64,000 nucleotides of DNA from Candidula unifasciata (GCA_905116865.2 CAJHNH020000504.1:532318-596317), one strand, 5' to 3'; counted from the first letter of the stretch, positions 43,576-54,990 are shown. A program made the numbers and translations. The notes: generated by a model not told the origin, from the letters alone.

Positions 43576-43946
43576 GAATTTTTTTTTTCTTAAGCTCATT
43601 TAATGAGCTACATTTTAAAGAATGCATCTGTCATTTTCAAATGTCAGAAGATGTAGTGTTTTATAATTAAAATGCCACTTATCTTTAATTCTGTTTAGTT
43701 ACATTTGCTATATTATTCAGTGCTGTCCCAAACGAAAAGTATATTAGCAAGCTTCACAATATAACAAATGCAAACACTACGTGAACGTTGTGGCTATGGA
43801 GCCTTCATCAACACATACAAATTAAACAATACTACATAGATACACAGAATCACTTAGCTCGTATCTCGAAGCAGCCGGGTTGGTTGTTTCTCAGCAGAAT
43901 GGCTTGAGGAATAAATACCCCTTGTGTAGTACCAGAGGACATAACT

Positions 43947-43997
<51 letters not shown>

Positions 43998-44027
43998 GGG
44001 GGGGGGGTGGGGGTGGGGGGGGGGGGG
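43947..44027. repeat. Poly-G tract, 81 bp
   Basis: 81 bases that are all G apart from a few T. It is the longest homopolymer-type tract of the window. It may be partly an assembly or sequencing product. Confidence 0.95.
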
Positions 44028-44029
44028 TA

Positions 44030-44560
44030 GAGATAAAACTATGAGGGCAGTTTAATCTCCTGAGAGTTTAAATGAAACTGTGTTGGCAGTTCAGTCCGGA
44101 GGGTGTTGAAGTCCCCAGATTATAAATAAAGCGATTACAAGAGACTTACAGACAGTTGATGGAATGGCTGGATTTACCAAGCCAGTCAAGGGAGTAAAGA
44201 GTAGTAACACTAATCTACCATTCATGTCATACATAAGAACCAACAAGAGAGAGGGAAGATGCTGCTGACAAAGATGACAACTTCCTACCATATAGAACTT
44301 TTCATCAAAGCATCAGGTGACATTTCCTTCGGAAGTTTTGTCTCTTGATACCATTGGGATTTGCTTGAGACTCACTAGGCAACTATCTCTCTAAAACCTG
44401 TGTCTGTAACATCTGTGTTTGCGTGTGTTTTAAATGTTTCTGAAGTGAAATATGGCATTATCATTGGACTGTTTTATGGTATCATTTGCACAGCTTTGTC
44501 AAGGTGATATTTTTCCACAGTACCTGGCTCCTTTTTGCACACATTTCACTGAACCTTCTT
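44030..44560. other. No gene recognised
   Basis: Unique-looking DNA between the G-tract and the I-like element; no domain or repeat seen. Confidence 0.5.
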
Positions 44561-44735
44561 TTTCTTCAGCAATCCCTGGTCATGCGCATAATCCACTGTG
44601 GGCCATAAACTATGATGTCTTTTCAAGGTCTCTTAGGTTTCCCCAAAGATTAGTTGTCAGTTCTACTGGGTGTTGCCATATTTTGCTCCGCAGCTCCGCC
44701 AACAGAGGACAGTCTTGCAGGACATGTTCTGGAGT

Positions 44736-45080
44736 CTATTTAGCACGAAGACACTGGCAGAGAGCTGTTTGGCTCATACCTAATTTATATGAGTGTTTAT
44801 TGAGTCTGCAGTGTCTAGTACATAAGTGAAAAACTGTGACTTGGTCTGTTCTGTTTAGGTGTTTAAGAAAATCTTTTTCGTAATTATAACCAGTGTTGGT
44901 TTTCCAATCTGTTTCCGATTTTTTCTTAATGAGAGTTTTGACTTCTGGAAAAGATAGTGGCTGGTAGGTCTGTGGTTTGTTACTGCCTTCCTTGGCTAAA
45001 GCATCAGCAATTTCATTGCCTTTGATGCCACAGTGAGACGGAATCCACTGCAAGAGAGTTTCTGCCTTTTTTGACAACAT
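44736..45080 (-). pseudogene. RNase H C-terminal half of the I/Jockey-group element
   Basis: WIPSHCGIKGNEIADALAKE keeps the histidine and final aspartate of RNase H. The first half (the usual TDGS) lies to the right at about 45090-45200 in another frame (the ALKSVDSLSAIQALESK-like region). A cysteine-rich carboxy end follows. Confidence 0.8.
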
Positions 45081-45199
45081 AGCAAGTTCTTTTGTTAGAC
45101 TTTATAGTGTGCTGTTGGTAGGTTTGGACTCAAGGGCCTGTATTGCTGACAGTGAGTCAGTGAGAAAAACCATCTTGCCTGCAGTGATTTGCAGCTTGT

Positions 45200-45622
45200 T
45201 CATTTCTGTGCTGCCATCAAAAGGTTGTTGGCCCAGTTTATGACACTATTCACACTTTCCTGGAGTTTTGATATGGCAGGTCCAATGAACTCAGAGGTGT
45301 ACCACACTGCTAGGTCATCTGCATGAAGAGAATGTGATACATGTCTGGGTAAAGCTTGAAGTAGGTCGATGATGTGGAACAGGACTGGAGACAGTACACT
45401 ACCTTGTGGTACTCCTGCTCTCAGCTTGAATCTTGGACTGTGTGCTTCATCCAGTTTCACAGTTGCTCGTCTGTGGGATAGGAAGTCTTGTATCCAGTAG
45501 TACATTCTGTCTCTTATTCCACTATGTAAGAGCTTTAGCAACAAACCATCCTTCCATACCTTGTCAAAGGCCTTGGACATATTAAAAAAAACTGAGGGTT
45601 TTCTTCTTCTCCTTGAAGCCAT
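45200..45622 (-). pseudogene. Reverse transcriptase palm of the I/Jockey-group element
   Basis: A 140-codon open frame with motif A (FNMSKAFDKVW), motif B (RAGVPQGSVLSPVLF) and motif C (HADDLAVW), so all three catalytic aspartates are retained although the element is broken around it. Confidence 0.85.
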
Positions 45623-46439
45623 TTTCTATGTCCTGTGTAAGGTATGCTACCTGGTCATCAGTGCTTCTGTGCTGTCGGTATCCTGTCTGATCTGGATCCA
45701 GTTTGTGATTGGTTTCTAGGAACCACTGAAGGCTGGTGGCCAGCACTCTCTCCATCAGTTTTGCAGGGCAACTTAGCAAACTGACTGGCCTGTAGCTCTG
45801 AGGGTCCTTCTTGTCCTTTCCACTTTTTTTAGGATGGGGTGGATTATGGCATTTTCCCAGATATCTGGGACTCTCCCTTGTTTCCAGCTATTGTTGTATA
45901 TTTGGAGTAAGATGTTTTGTGTTACTGGACCCATATGTTTGAGCATGTCATTTGAGACTTCGTCTAGGCCAGGTGCCTTCTCTGACTTGAGTTTTCACAG
46001 TGCTCTTAGTAGCTCAGTTTGAGTGATGTCTGTCTTCATGCGCATGGCTCACAAGAGACTTTTTTGAATATGGAGTTTATCCCATCTCGGACTGCTTTCT
46101 TTTGCTCCTGGGTTACTAAATATGAGCTTTCTTTCTCATAGTTTCAGGCCATCAGAGTCGCTGCTTCCTTCCCTGTGAGTAGATTTCCTTCTTGTTGGAG
46201 AACTGTTTTTTCATGAGATGGTTGTCATCATTCAGTGCTTTTGTCAGTCTCCACAATTTATTGGTGTCTTTTACCATGTTCGGAGAAGCAGTCTTTTCTT
46301 TCCAGGATTTTCGACACTGTAGGTTTCTTTCTCTGACATAAAAAGCCCTTGCACTGTTGTGTTGCTTCACATGTTCGTCTGTTGGTTCTTCCAAGCCTGA
46401 GCTCCCACCCCTGTGCCAAACCTGAGACACAGTATCATC

Positions 46440-47890
46440 AGCATGGCAGCTTCAGGTTCTGTATGTTAATATAGACTGATTTAACAAATTTCCCCAGGTT
46501 AAGTTCATGGTCCTGTAAGTCATTTGTACTCAGGCTTCATTAAGGATGCTTATGCAATGGAATATATTGCAGTGACTTTTTTAAAGCCCAAAATCACCTG
46601 CTAGTCCATTTGCTACATTAGACAAGTTGTGTTGGAGGGCAGGAACTTTGTTATGGTAAAATCAAACTCCTTTACCAACTTGTCCTCCAAACCTGGAAGA
46701 TGAACACTGTAACTCACAGGAAGATGTTTTATTAACCAATTTCCTTGTCCTTCACTGGCAGCATTTTTCCTCTTGGGTGACTTAGGTTGTTGACGGCAAT
46801 TTTATCCAGACTAGTCTAGATTTATCACAGTTGAACACTTTGCACAGTTACTAAAATATTTATATTTGTTCTCGGAAGCTCTTTTGGTTAGAACATGTAG
46901 CTTGCCCATGCGTAACCACATTATGTGTGCTAATTGTGTTAAATTTCTCAAACTACAACCTACTATCTTAAATTTAAACACACCAGTAATTAGTACGCCT
47001 AACAAGGTTTTTCATGCAATCACCTCATTATTTCATAGCATCAGAAACACTTTTCTCAGATGTTTCTTGCTAATCCAGTGTTTTACAATTTTTAACTCTT
47101 TCAGTACCAGACATGCATTTGTTAGAGTTACCTGACTTTTTATGCTTTTTTTTTTTTGCACCTTGTGACCTTATCTAGCTGTAATTTTAAGTTAATTCAG
47201 TTCCTTTTATCTCAGTGTTATTCTTTGAATGCCATTACACTCAAACACTTATTTCTTTAAGCAACTACTGTTTAGGAAGTGTGGAGTTAAAAAACATGCT
47301 CTGGACCTAAAGATTTCAAATATAAAGCACAGTAGGGGTTAGTAAGCTTTTCAATGGTAAGCTTTTCTTAATAATGTGCAAAGTTATGTTACAAAGTCAG
47401 ACAGCAATCAGTGTGCCAACCTGTCCACAATCTTTGTATATGCAACAATTATTGCAACAAATTAATCTTATCTTGCTTTTATTTGCATGTTTCTGATTCA
47501 TGAGGTAACTTTTATTCTTTGTATATTATCTAGTACTTTAAATAAAAGCAAATACAAATATTATGTTCTGCAGAATTTAAGTGTTCTATATAATAGTTTG
47601 AAATATCATTATAAAAATGTTGTACACGTGCATCTGTATGTGAGAGATAATGAGAGACATACACATTTGCTTGTATAGAACAAATGTATAAAAGGGGATC
47701 TTGACCTGTGAGCAGATTCATCATCATTCTGCTGTGCCGTTGTACTTCACCTAGGGCTCACAGCCTGTTTTCTGTTCTGTTCTATCCAGAACAATCTTTT
47801 TAATGTCATTTATGGAATCCACTCTAGCACCTTTGGCCTCTCTCATTAGTATTCATCTTGGAGTTTCACTTGGACATCTGTATTTATCAC
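46440..47890. other. No gene recognised
   Basis: AT-rich DNA with short unrecognised frames. There is no clear repeat. Confidence 0.5.
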
Positions 47891-47899
47891 TTTTATTTA

Positions 47900-48020
47900 T
47901 TTCCAGTTTCAATGCATGTGCGATGATTTTTAAAATTCTGCATGTATCGAGAGACCAAAAGAGGATAACGACTTGAAAACCATTCACTTTTACACATACA
48001 CTTTTCCTAAAACGGCATAT
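47900..48020 (-). mobile_element. Mariner 3' end fragment, minus strand
   Basis: On the minus strand, KSVCVKVNGFQVVI and its DNA (GAATGGTTTTCAAGTCGTTA) match the end of the mariner copy at 53.8 kb (CMCKINGFQVVI, AACGGTTTTCAAGTTGTTAT). Only the C-terminal end and 3' untranslated part are seen. Confidence 0.5.
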
Positions 48021-48432
48021 CACACCCTTTCTGTGTTGATTAATTGAACGACGTGCTCGTAGAGAAAGAACTTTCATGTCTGGCATCTTCATATTATGCG
48101 TTTTTATCCACCAACCTTCATAAGGTTTCAAAAGTCAGACATGTCGCCAAAACCGTCTTCACGATATGCATTTTGCCTGGCATGTGATTCCTCTCTCCTG
48201 ACCAGTGCCAGATCAGCCATAGTAACCACACTGTGCAGATAATCTGCACGCTCTTGGCTTCCAACACCTAAATTGCCCAGCACACTGATATATGTTTTAA
48301 AGATTAAGGTTATTCATGATGCGTTTAATGAGAAAAACTATTTATTTCTGATGAAGTTGACCTAGAACAGAATATGTTTTCATGAGGTGAGAACCTTGTT
48401 TGCTTCTCTGGCAGGACTATGTTACAAAACAT

Positions 48433-48485
48433 GGTGGGGGGGGGGGGGGGGGGGGGGGGTTGGGTTGCGTGTGGGGGGGGGGGGG
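48433..48485. repeat. Poly-G tract
   Basis: Two G runs (27 and 12 bases) joined by a short T/C-containing segment. Confidence 0.95.
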
Positions 48486-48904
48486 ATTATAGGAAAACAA
48501 CTAATTTGTCAGTGCATCTTTTGTTAGATTACAGAATATATATTTCCAGGAAAGGAACAAACATGAGAACTTAAAGACAACAGGCAAGATTGATGGAAAA
48601 AAGAGGCTTATTGGCATGGCATAGGATGATGTTCATGATAATGCTGATAATGATGGTGATATTAATTTACTTTTATTGAAAAATGGACTGTAGGCCATCA
48701 AAGTTTGGGAAGCTATGGTTGAGATGGATGGGAGATGCATTTAATGAGCCAGTTTGGTATAGAGGGCTGATCTACACCACTTACAGCAACAGGCATCAAT
48801 ATTGAATGATATATAGCTTAAGTTTGTTGAGTATCATTGTTTTAGTAATCAGTATATTGTAAGCACAGATGTTATAAAGTTTTCCTCCCTCTTGCATTTA
48901 TGCT

Positions 48905-50665
48905 AAGGCATTTTAACTCCTTAGTGAGAGAAAGAGACATAAGCTACAACCCAACAACTATCATCAACAAAAAGAGAGGCATACCTCTATTTAGTCCACA
49001 ACAGAGGTTGGCAAGATGGGCAGAGTATTTTCAAGAACTTCTCAACCCCACAGCAACTTAGATAATGTTAACTTTGTACCTCAAAGCTGCGAACAAGAAG
49101 AACCAAATTTCATAGCAGCGGAAGTAAGAGCAGTTATACAGAACAGCCCTAGAAACAAGGCACCAGGTCTGGATGGAATTAATACAGAAGGGATCCAAGC
49201 CTGCAGAGAAGTGGGTGTTAAATGGCTTACTAGAATATTTAATTTAGCTTGGGAAGAAAGAAAGGTCCCAGTTGAGTGGCAACAGGCATTAATAGTACCG
49301 ATATGGAAAAAGAAAGGTAATAGGAGAGAATGTGAAGCATACAGAGATATATCACTACTGAGTCACATAGGCAAAATGTACGCCAAATTACTAGAACAGA
49401 GAGTTAGACCCATAGCAGAACAACAGCTGAGTGCATCACAATTCGGTTTCAGAAAAGGCAGAGGATGCACAGATGCATTATTCACTCTGAGGCAAGTGTG
49501 TGAGAAAGCCATTGAGTATAATACCAAACAGAATTTAGTGTTTATAGATCAGGAAAAAGCATTAGATAGAGTGGAAAGAAACAAACTGTGGTCTGTTCTT
49601 GAGAACTACGGGGTACAAGGACAGTTACTAGAGAACATCATAGCCATGTACCACACAAGCCAAAGTGCAGTAAAAACACAAGAAGGCATATCAGATATGT
49701 TCACAGTCAACACAGGTGTGAGACAGGGATGTGTGCTCTGCCCACTTTTATTTAACATCTTTATAGACAGAATATCTAAAGAAGCAAGTTATGTTACAGA
49801 CAATATAGACCTTTATAATCACGAGGAAGTACATACATCAGGAGAAGTAATCGATTCACCCACATTAAACGAACTACTATTTGCTGACGACCAGTGCTTG
49901 TTTTACCCTGAAGAAGATAGACTGCAAGACCACATTAACAGGTTAAATTCAGCATGTAGTAAATACAACATGAAGATCAATGTAGACAAAACTGAAACAA
50001 TGCAAGTTAGTAGACATTCTGCCCCACTACATATACAGCTGAATGGTTCTGCCCTGAATCAAGTAAGGGAGTTTAAATATCTAGGAAGTATGATCACAGA
50101 AGATGGTAGAATTGACAGAGAAATAGAAACCAGATGTCAGAAAGCAAGTGCACTTATATACCAATTGTCACCATTATTAAGACATCCAAGCATAACTATG
50201 AGTGCAAAGAGACAGATTATTAATAGCATATTTATTCCAACATTAAGCTACCAGTGCCAAACATGGACATTATCTAAAGCCCATATACGCAAAATTACCA
50301 CCTGCGAGATGAGGTGCCTGAGAAAAGCAGCCAACCTAACCATACGAGATCGAGTGAATAATGAAACTATCAGGCAAATTGTGGGAACAACACCCTGTAC
50401 TAGATTCATCGAGAAACAGCAGATCAAGTGGTTTGGTCATCTCGTTAGAATGCAGCAAGATCAAATACCATCACAAGCACTACATCTCAGAAGATCAACT
50501 ACAAGAGCAAGAGGATGGCCGCGGAAAACATGGATCGACAACATTAAAGACACTCTACGCCTTCACGGCATGACAATAGCCAGTGGCAGCCAACGTACAC
50601 TGAATCGCAAATTATTCCTCCCCACGACGCTTAACGGCATAAGTGGTTTATGATGATGATGAGTG
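48905..50665 (+). mobile_element. RTE-like non-LTR element, 5'-truncated, with long intact RT frame
   Basis: Starts within the RT N-terminal region (NSLVRERDISYNPTTIINKK, LARWAEYFQELLN in one frame, then a frame change near 49045). The stop codon at 50651-50653 is the first of a TGATGATGATGA tail. Family membership with the copies at 27.8 kb and 38.1 kb is clear from FADDQ, YLGSMITEDGRIDREIETRC and KWFGHLVRMQ ... RARGWPRKTWIDNI. It is the best preserved element of the window. Confidence 0.85.
49016..50653 (+). CDS. RTE-like reverse transcriptase ORF, 545 codons
   Basis: The longest frame in the window. Motifs: PRNKAPGLDGINTEGIQACR (residues about 44-63), DISLLSHIGKMYAKLLEQRV and ASQFGFRKGRGCTDALFTLR (motifs 1-2), NLVFIDQEKALDRVERNKLW (motif A, catalytic D kept), NTGVRQGCVLCPLLFNIFID (motif B), LNELLFADDQCLFYPEED (motif C, about residue 285-300), KYNMKINVDKTETMQVS and REFKYLGSMITEDGR (D/E), then the connector with GH..R and GWPRKTWIDN. 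The amino-terminal endonuclease is gone, so it cannot retrotranspose alone. The true coding start is not within this frame. It provides RT for target-primed reverse transcription in intact relatives. Confidence 0.85.
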   Translation: MGRVFSRTSQPHSNLDNVNFVPQSCEQEEPNFIAAEVRAVIQNSPRNKAPGLDGINTEGIQACREVGVKWLTRIFNLAWEERKVPVEWQQALIVPIWKKKGNRRECEAYRDISLLSHIGKMYAKLLEQRVRPIAEQQLSASQFGFRKGRGCTDALFTLRQVCEKAIEYNTKQNLVFIDQEKALDRVERNKLWSVLENYGVQGQLLENIIAMYHTSQSAVKTQEGISDMFTVNTGVRQGCVLCPLLFNIFIDRISKEASYVTDNIDLYNHEEVHTSGEVIDSPTLNELLFADDQCLFYPEEDRLQDHINRLNSACSKYNMKINVDKTETMQVSRHSAPLHIQLNGSALNQVREFKYLGSMITEDGRIDREIETRCQKASALIYQLSPLLRHPSITMSAKRQIINSIFIPTLSYQCQTWTLSKAHIRKITTCEMRCLRKAANLTIRDRVNNETIRQIVGTTPCTRFIEKQQIKWFGHLVRMQQDQIPSQALHLRRSTTRARGWPRKTWIDNIKDTLRLHGMTIASGSQRTLNRKLFLPTTLNGISGL

Positions 50666-50707
50666 AGATTTCATTCAATATCAAGTGTGTCATCTTGTTT
50701 TCAGCTA

Positions 50708-52238
50708 AGGAAGTTTCTGATGAGTGTCTCACTAGGAAGTTTCTGATGAGTGTATCACTAGGAAGTTTCTGATTTGTGTATCACTAGGAAGTTCCTGATG
50801 AGTGTATCACTAGGAAGTTTCTGATGAGTGTATCACTAGGAAGTTCCTGATGAGTGTATCACTAGGAAGTTTCTGATGAGTGTATCACTAGGAAGTTCCT
50901 GATGAGTGTATCACTAGGAAGTTTCTGATGAGTGTATCACTAGGAAGTTTCTGATGAGTGTATCACTAGGAAGTGTCTGATGAGTGTATCACTAGGAAGT
51001 TTCTGATGAGTGTATCACTAGGAAGTTCCTGATGAGTGTATCACTAGGAAGTTTCTGATGAGTGTCTCACTAGGAAGTTTCTGATGAGTGTCTCACTAGG
51101 AAGTTTCTGATTAGTGTATCACTAGGAAGTTTGTGATGAGTGTATCACTAGGAAGTTCCTGATGAGTGTATCACTAGGAAGTTTCTGATTAGTGTATCAC
51201 TAGGAAGTTTGTGATGAGTGTATCACTAGGAAGTTCCTGATGAGTGTATCACTAGGAAGTTTCTGATGAGTGTATCACTAGGAAGTTTCTGATGAGTGTA
51301 TCACTAGGAAGTTCCTGATGAGTGTATCACTAGGAAGTTTCTGACTAGGAAGTTTCTGATGAGTGTATCACTAGGAAGTTTCTGATGAGTGTATCACTAG
51401 GAAGTTTGTGATGAGTGTATCACTAGGAAGTTTCTGATGAGTGTATCACTTGGAAGTTTGTGATGAGTGTATCACTAGGAAGTTCCTGATGAGTGTATCA
51501 CTAGGAAGTTTGTGATGAGTGTATCACTAGGAAGTTTCTGATGAGTGTATCACTAGGAAGTTTCTGATGAGTGTATCACTTGAGAACTAGTTTGTGATAA
51601 TCACTAGAGTTTGTGATCACTAGGAAGTTTCTGATGAGTGTATCACTAGGAAGTTTGTGATGAGTGTATCACTAGGAAGTTCCTGATGAGTGTATCACTA
51701 GGAAGTTTGTGATGAGTGTATCACTAGGAAGTTTCTGATGAGTGTATCACTAGGAAGTTTGTGATGAGTGTATCACTAGGAAGTTTGTGATGAGTGTATC
51801 ACTAGGAAGTTTGTGATGAGTGTATCACTAGGAAGTTTGTGATGAGTGTATCACTAGGAAGTTTCTGATGAGTGTATCACTAGGAAGTTTCTGAGGTGAG
51901 TGTATCACTAGTGGATCACTAGAAGTTTCTGGATGAGTGTATCACTAGGAAGTTTGTGATGAGTGTATCACTAGGAAGTTTCTGATGAGTGTATCACTTG
52001 GAAGTTTGTGATGAGTGTATCACTAGGAAGTTTGTGATGAGTGTATTACTAGGAAGTTTCTGATGAGTGTATCACTAGGAAGTTTCTGATGAGTGTATCA
52101 CTAAGAAGTTTGTGATGAGTGTATCACTAGGAAGTTTGTGATGAGTGTATCACTAAGAAGTTTGTGATGAGTGTATCACTAGGAAGTTTGTGATGAGTGT
52201 ATCACTAGGAAGTTTCTGATGAGTGTATCACTTGGAAG
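50708..52238. repeat. Minisatellite, 26-bp unit, about 59 copies
   Basis: The consensus unit is AGGAAGTTTCTGATGAGTGT followed by ATCACT. It begins about 45 bp after the RTE-like tail and ends at about 52238. Three main variants differ at the middle (TTTCTG, TTCCTG, TTTGTG): TTCCTG is frequent in the left half and TTTGTG dominates the right. Degenerate units occur at about 51340, 51575-51620 and 51890-51930. There is no coding potential. Confidence 0.98.
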
Positions 52239-52239
52239 A

Positions 52240-53205
52240 CAGACGATAGGAGACCGGACTTCATTTTTCATATCATTTGTTGTTATGGTTTATTTGATTA
52301 AATGTGATCGTCTCCGCGTAAACATGAGGATGTGTGCATTTTAATGATGTTTTACAGATTTGCCGTGTTAATTTCTCAACCTTTTGTTGGTAGTGTCTGA
52401 GTTGTAACCACTCTGGACCTTTAGCTTGTTTGTAAATCACCACTGAGAAAAGTGTACTTCAAGATTCTGACTCACACACTAGACCAAAGGTTATTTTGTA
52501 ACCCATTTTTTATGCTCCAGTATAACTGTACTATAAGGCTAGTTGATCATAAAGTTGCAAACACTGGGACTTTCCACTAATATTTTGAGCTGAAAACGGG
52601 ACATCCCAAGCAATTACGTGTAAACATATCCCCCCCCCCCCTCCCACACACCCACACACACACACACACACACACTTTCTTCTCTCTCTAGAGTTTTTAT
52701 TGGTTTTTGTTATTACTATTAGTCATTAAAGAACTACACATTTCCTCTAGGCGGTGATGTGCTTAATGATTAAGTGGACCTACGTATGTATTCTTTAAAC
52801 AGCTATTGCCATTGTCACTTCCGCCGAATGCACATTTAGCAAACAAAAGCTGAATAAAAAAAATATATCCAAGCTTGGCCATGTTACAAGGGTAACTGTT
52901 TCATTTGGTAAAATGAGTCTGATCTCGCAATGTGATTGATAATGTGATCCACAATTTGGCTGTGCAAAAGTGCTAAGAAAGCACCTTTATTTAGAAGAAT
53001 ATAAATGCAGTTACATCTCAACTTTATTATGAGTTTGTATCATTCGATATAATATTTAATTTTTTGCTTATGTGTATTGTTTCATTATTGTTTACATACT
53101 ACTACTGTGTATTATAATTTTCATTATTATTTACAGAGGTACCTGGCCTCTTTTTAAAATATATTTGCAACTTATTTGAATGTAATTAATAAATCTATGG
53201 GGATA
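52240..53205. other. No gene recognised
   Basis: AT-rich DNA. A C-tract plus CA microsatellite lies at 52629-52672. Confidence 0.6.
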
Positions 53206-53209
53206 AGTC

Positions 53210-53954
53210 AATTATTAAGTAATAATTCATGAAGGAAAAGTGCTGAACACAATTATTGCTGGGGACGAAAAATGAATACATCACTACCAGCCTGAATCAA
53301 AGTGTGATTCAATGCAAAGGAAACATCCTTGTTTGCTTCCTCTTAAAACATTCAAGGTTACGCCATCCGCAGGGAAGGTTATGCTGACATTGTTCTGGTA
53401 TTGTCAAGGAGTGCTTTTAACCAGTTTAGAAAAAGAAAAAAAAAAAGGTGACAATTAGAATGCTGATTCATTTTGTAAGGTTCTATCGATGCTTCTTGAT
53501 GCAGTTAGGAGAAAACGTCTAGGCCGGCTGACTAGAAGAGTTCTGCTCCTTTATGATAACGCCAGACCACATACGGCTCAACTAACTCAGGAGAAATTTA
53601 ACCATTTAGGGTGGGAACTTCTGGAACATCTGCCTTACAACCCCAGGTTAGTCCCTAGCTATTTCCACCTTTTTCGTCCACTGAAAACTCACCTGAATGG
53701 GAGACATTTCGCGAATGATGCAGAAGTTGAATGTGAAGTAAAAATATTGTTTAGAAAACAGAGCACGCAGCTCTGTGCAGCAGGTTTGGGAGGACTTATA
53801 AAACGATGGGACAAGTGCAGCAGTGTTGGTGGAAATGATGTTAAGAAAAAAAAAGGAACAGTGTATGTGTAAAATAAACGGTTTTCAAGTTGTTATTATC
53901 TTTAGTTTTTTTTTAAAGCAATCATTTGTGACTTACTTATTGACGTTACCTCGT
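53210..53954 (+). mobile_element. Mariner (Tc1/mariner) transposon, 5'-truncated, inactive
   Basis: IIAGDEK, stop, IHHYQPESK (about 53252-53300) is the first catalytic region, and KTFKVTPSAGKVMLT follows at about 53350. The open frame 53489-53872 has VLLLYDNARPHTAQLTQEKF and LLEHLPYNPRLVPSYFHLFR, then GLIKRWDKCSSVGG, the usual end of the transposase. AATAAA at 53872 and GACTTACTTATTGACG then TTACCTCGTA (to about 53954) look like the 3' untranslated part and right inverted repeat. The left end is missing. Confidence 0.85.
53489..53872 (+). pseudogene. Mariner transposase C-terminal part, third catalytic Asp lost
   Basis: The DDE/D domain has the second aspartate in LLYDNARPH. The expected ...SPDLAPSDYHLF reads NPRLVPSYFHLF, so the aspartate 34 residues further on is replaced by tyrosine. 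The frame is open for 127 codons. An in-frame stop and frame change upstream separate it from the GDE region. Confidence 0.85.
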
Positions 53955-54199
53955 ACATTTGTAACATTATGGATGTGTCCATGTGTAGGTGTGAGGCCCA
54001 TCTTAGTCTTCTTTCAGCACTAAATAATCCACTCTGGGGCCATGTTATAACCATGCATTTTCATAAGAAGCCAGTTATGAGAGCTCAAGTACAACTGACG
54101 TGCTTATTCCTTTTAAAAATGTGTATGATAAATTGAATTAGTCATTACCAAGCCACACTAAATATCTGGTTTATGGCAAACAGAAATAGAAATTGAGCT

Positions 54200-54350
54200 G
54201 AGTTGAGTCAAGAATTGACATCACAGCACTCGGGGCATTCCTATGTATGCTCCGTCCTCATCTTCAGCAGCCAGCACAGAGTTCCAGTATTGATGGTACC
54301 GGTCACTATCTGGTTATATGTCTGTCTTGCCTTTCTTCTGAATGTGGTGG
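54200..54350 (-). mobile_element. Nimb-like element extreme 3' end, minus strand
   Basis: AATTGACATCACAGCACTCG and GTCCTCATCTTCAGCAGC recur almost letter for letter at 26090-26160 (and, shorter, at 62835-62880), the 3' end of the Nimb-like family, encoding the C-terminal CPEC-type knuckle on the minus strand. Confidence 0.7.
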
Positions 54351-54699
54351 AGAGATGAAATGGCTCACTGGTTTCAATTTGTGTTGGTACGTTCAGTAGC
54401 TAGATTTTTTAAATCCAGATTTCCATCAGTAGTTAGACAGTGTTAGATCTAAATTTCCATGTGCATTCTGATTTGGAGTAGGACTTGTAGTTGGTGCACG
54501 TTGTCTGGCAAGGTGCTACCTGCGTAGTTATATCTGTATAATTAGATGTTACACTGCTAGTTAGACTATGTACAAAATATGTCCTTTCAGGGCTAGAACA
54601 CTATAGGTCTTAGCCCCCACCCAACGAACTTTTATTTCTTGTTAACAAGGCAGCTTGGGGCTGGGTTTTGGCTTCCACTCATCATGACATTCTTTGTTG

Positions 54700-54990
54700 G
54701 AGCTCTTATAGGCTTAGAGATATTTTTAAGGAGTAGATTTATCTTATCCTTCATTGTGTCTCTCCCAACATCCCCCTTAGGCTTTGCTTTTAGTACATTA
54801 CTGATAATAGAGTAATTCCTCTCCGGTTAGTACAGCTAGTTAGTTTCTTTGGGATTTTAGCAATTATTCCTTTCTTCCATCGACTTGGGATTTTTTTCCT
54901 TTGCCCATTTTCTATAAAATGCAGAAATGCTCAAGGCAGCCTATTATGTAACCATAAACTTGAGTGAAAGATTTGTTTAATAGGTTTTCA
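54700..54990 (-). pseudogene. Non-LTR RT fragment (motifs 1-2), minus strand
   Basis: On the minus strand, SRWKKGIIAKIPKKLTSCTN and RRGITLLSVMY fit the W..G.I..+PKKGD...C.NWRGITLLS motif. The rest of the protein is not collinear with it. Confidence 0.6.

Larger units (their letters stand above)
44570..46430 (-). mobile_element. I/Jockey-group non-LTR element with RNase H, minus strand
   Basis: From right to left: RT N-terminus (SEKAPGLDEVSNDMLKHMGP, NNSWKQGRVPDIWENAIIHP near 45800-46000), LMERVLATSLQWFLETNHKL and TGYRQHRSTDDQVAYLTQDI (45582-45779), MSKAFDKVWKDGLLLKLLHS, AGVPQGSVLSPVLF and LHADDLAVWYTS (45200-45622), then RNase H LLQWIPSHCGIKGNEIADAL (44736-45080) and a C-terminal EHVLQDCPLLAELR-type segment to about 44590. 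It is clearly another family than the Nimb-like copies. The endonuclease is missing, and frames break at about 45100-45200, 45600 and 45800. Confidence 0.85.

Noticed and set aside
49016..50653. Long ORF as a host gene
   Set aside because: The motifs are those of a non-LTR reverse transcriptase and two further copies of the family lie in the window; automatic host-gene names often given to such ORFs would be wrong.
50708..52238. CTGATGAG in every minisatellite unit resembles the hammerhead ribozyme core, with a GTG-TAT-CAC mini-hairpin after it
   Set aside because: The GAAA box does not directly follow the hairpin, a 26-bp unit leaves no room for stems I and III, and many units change CTGATGAG to GTGATGAG.
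50708..52238. Regular short repeats suggesting a CRISPR array
   Set aside because: Units are contiguous with no unique spacers and the sequence is animal DNA.
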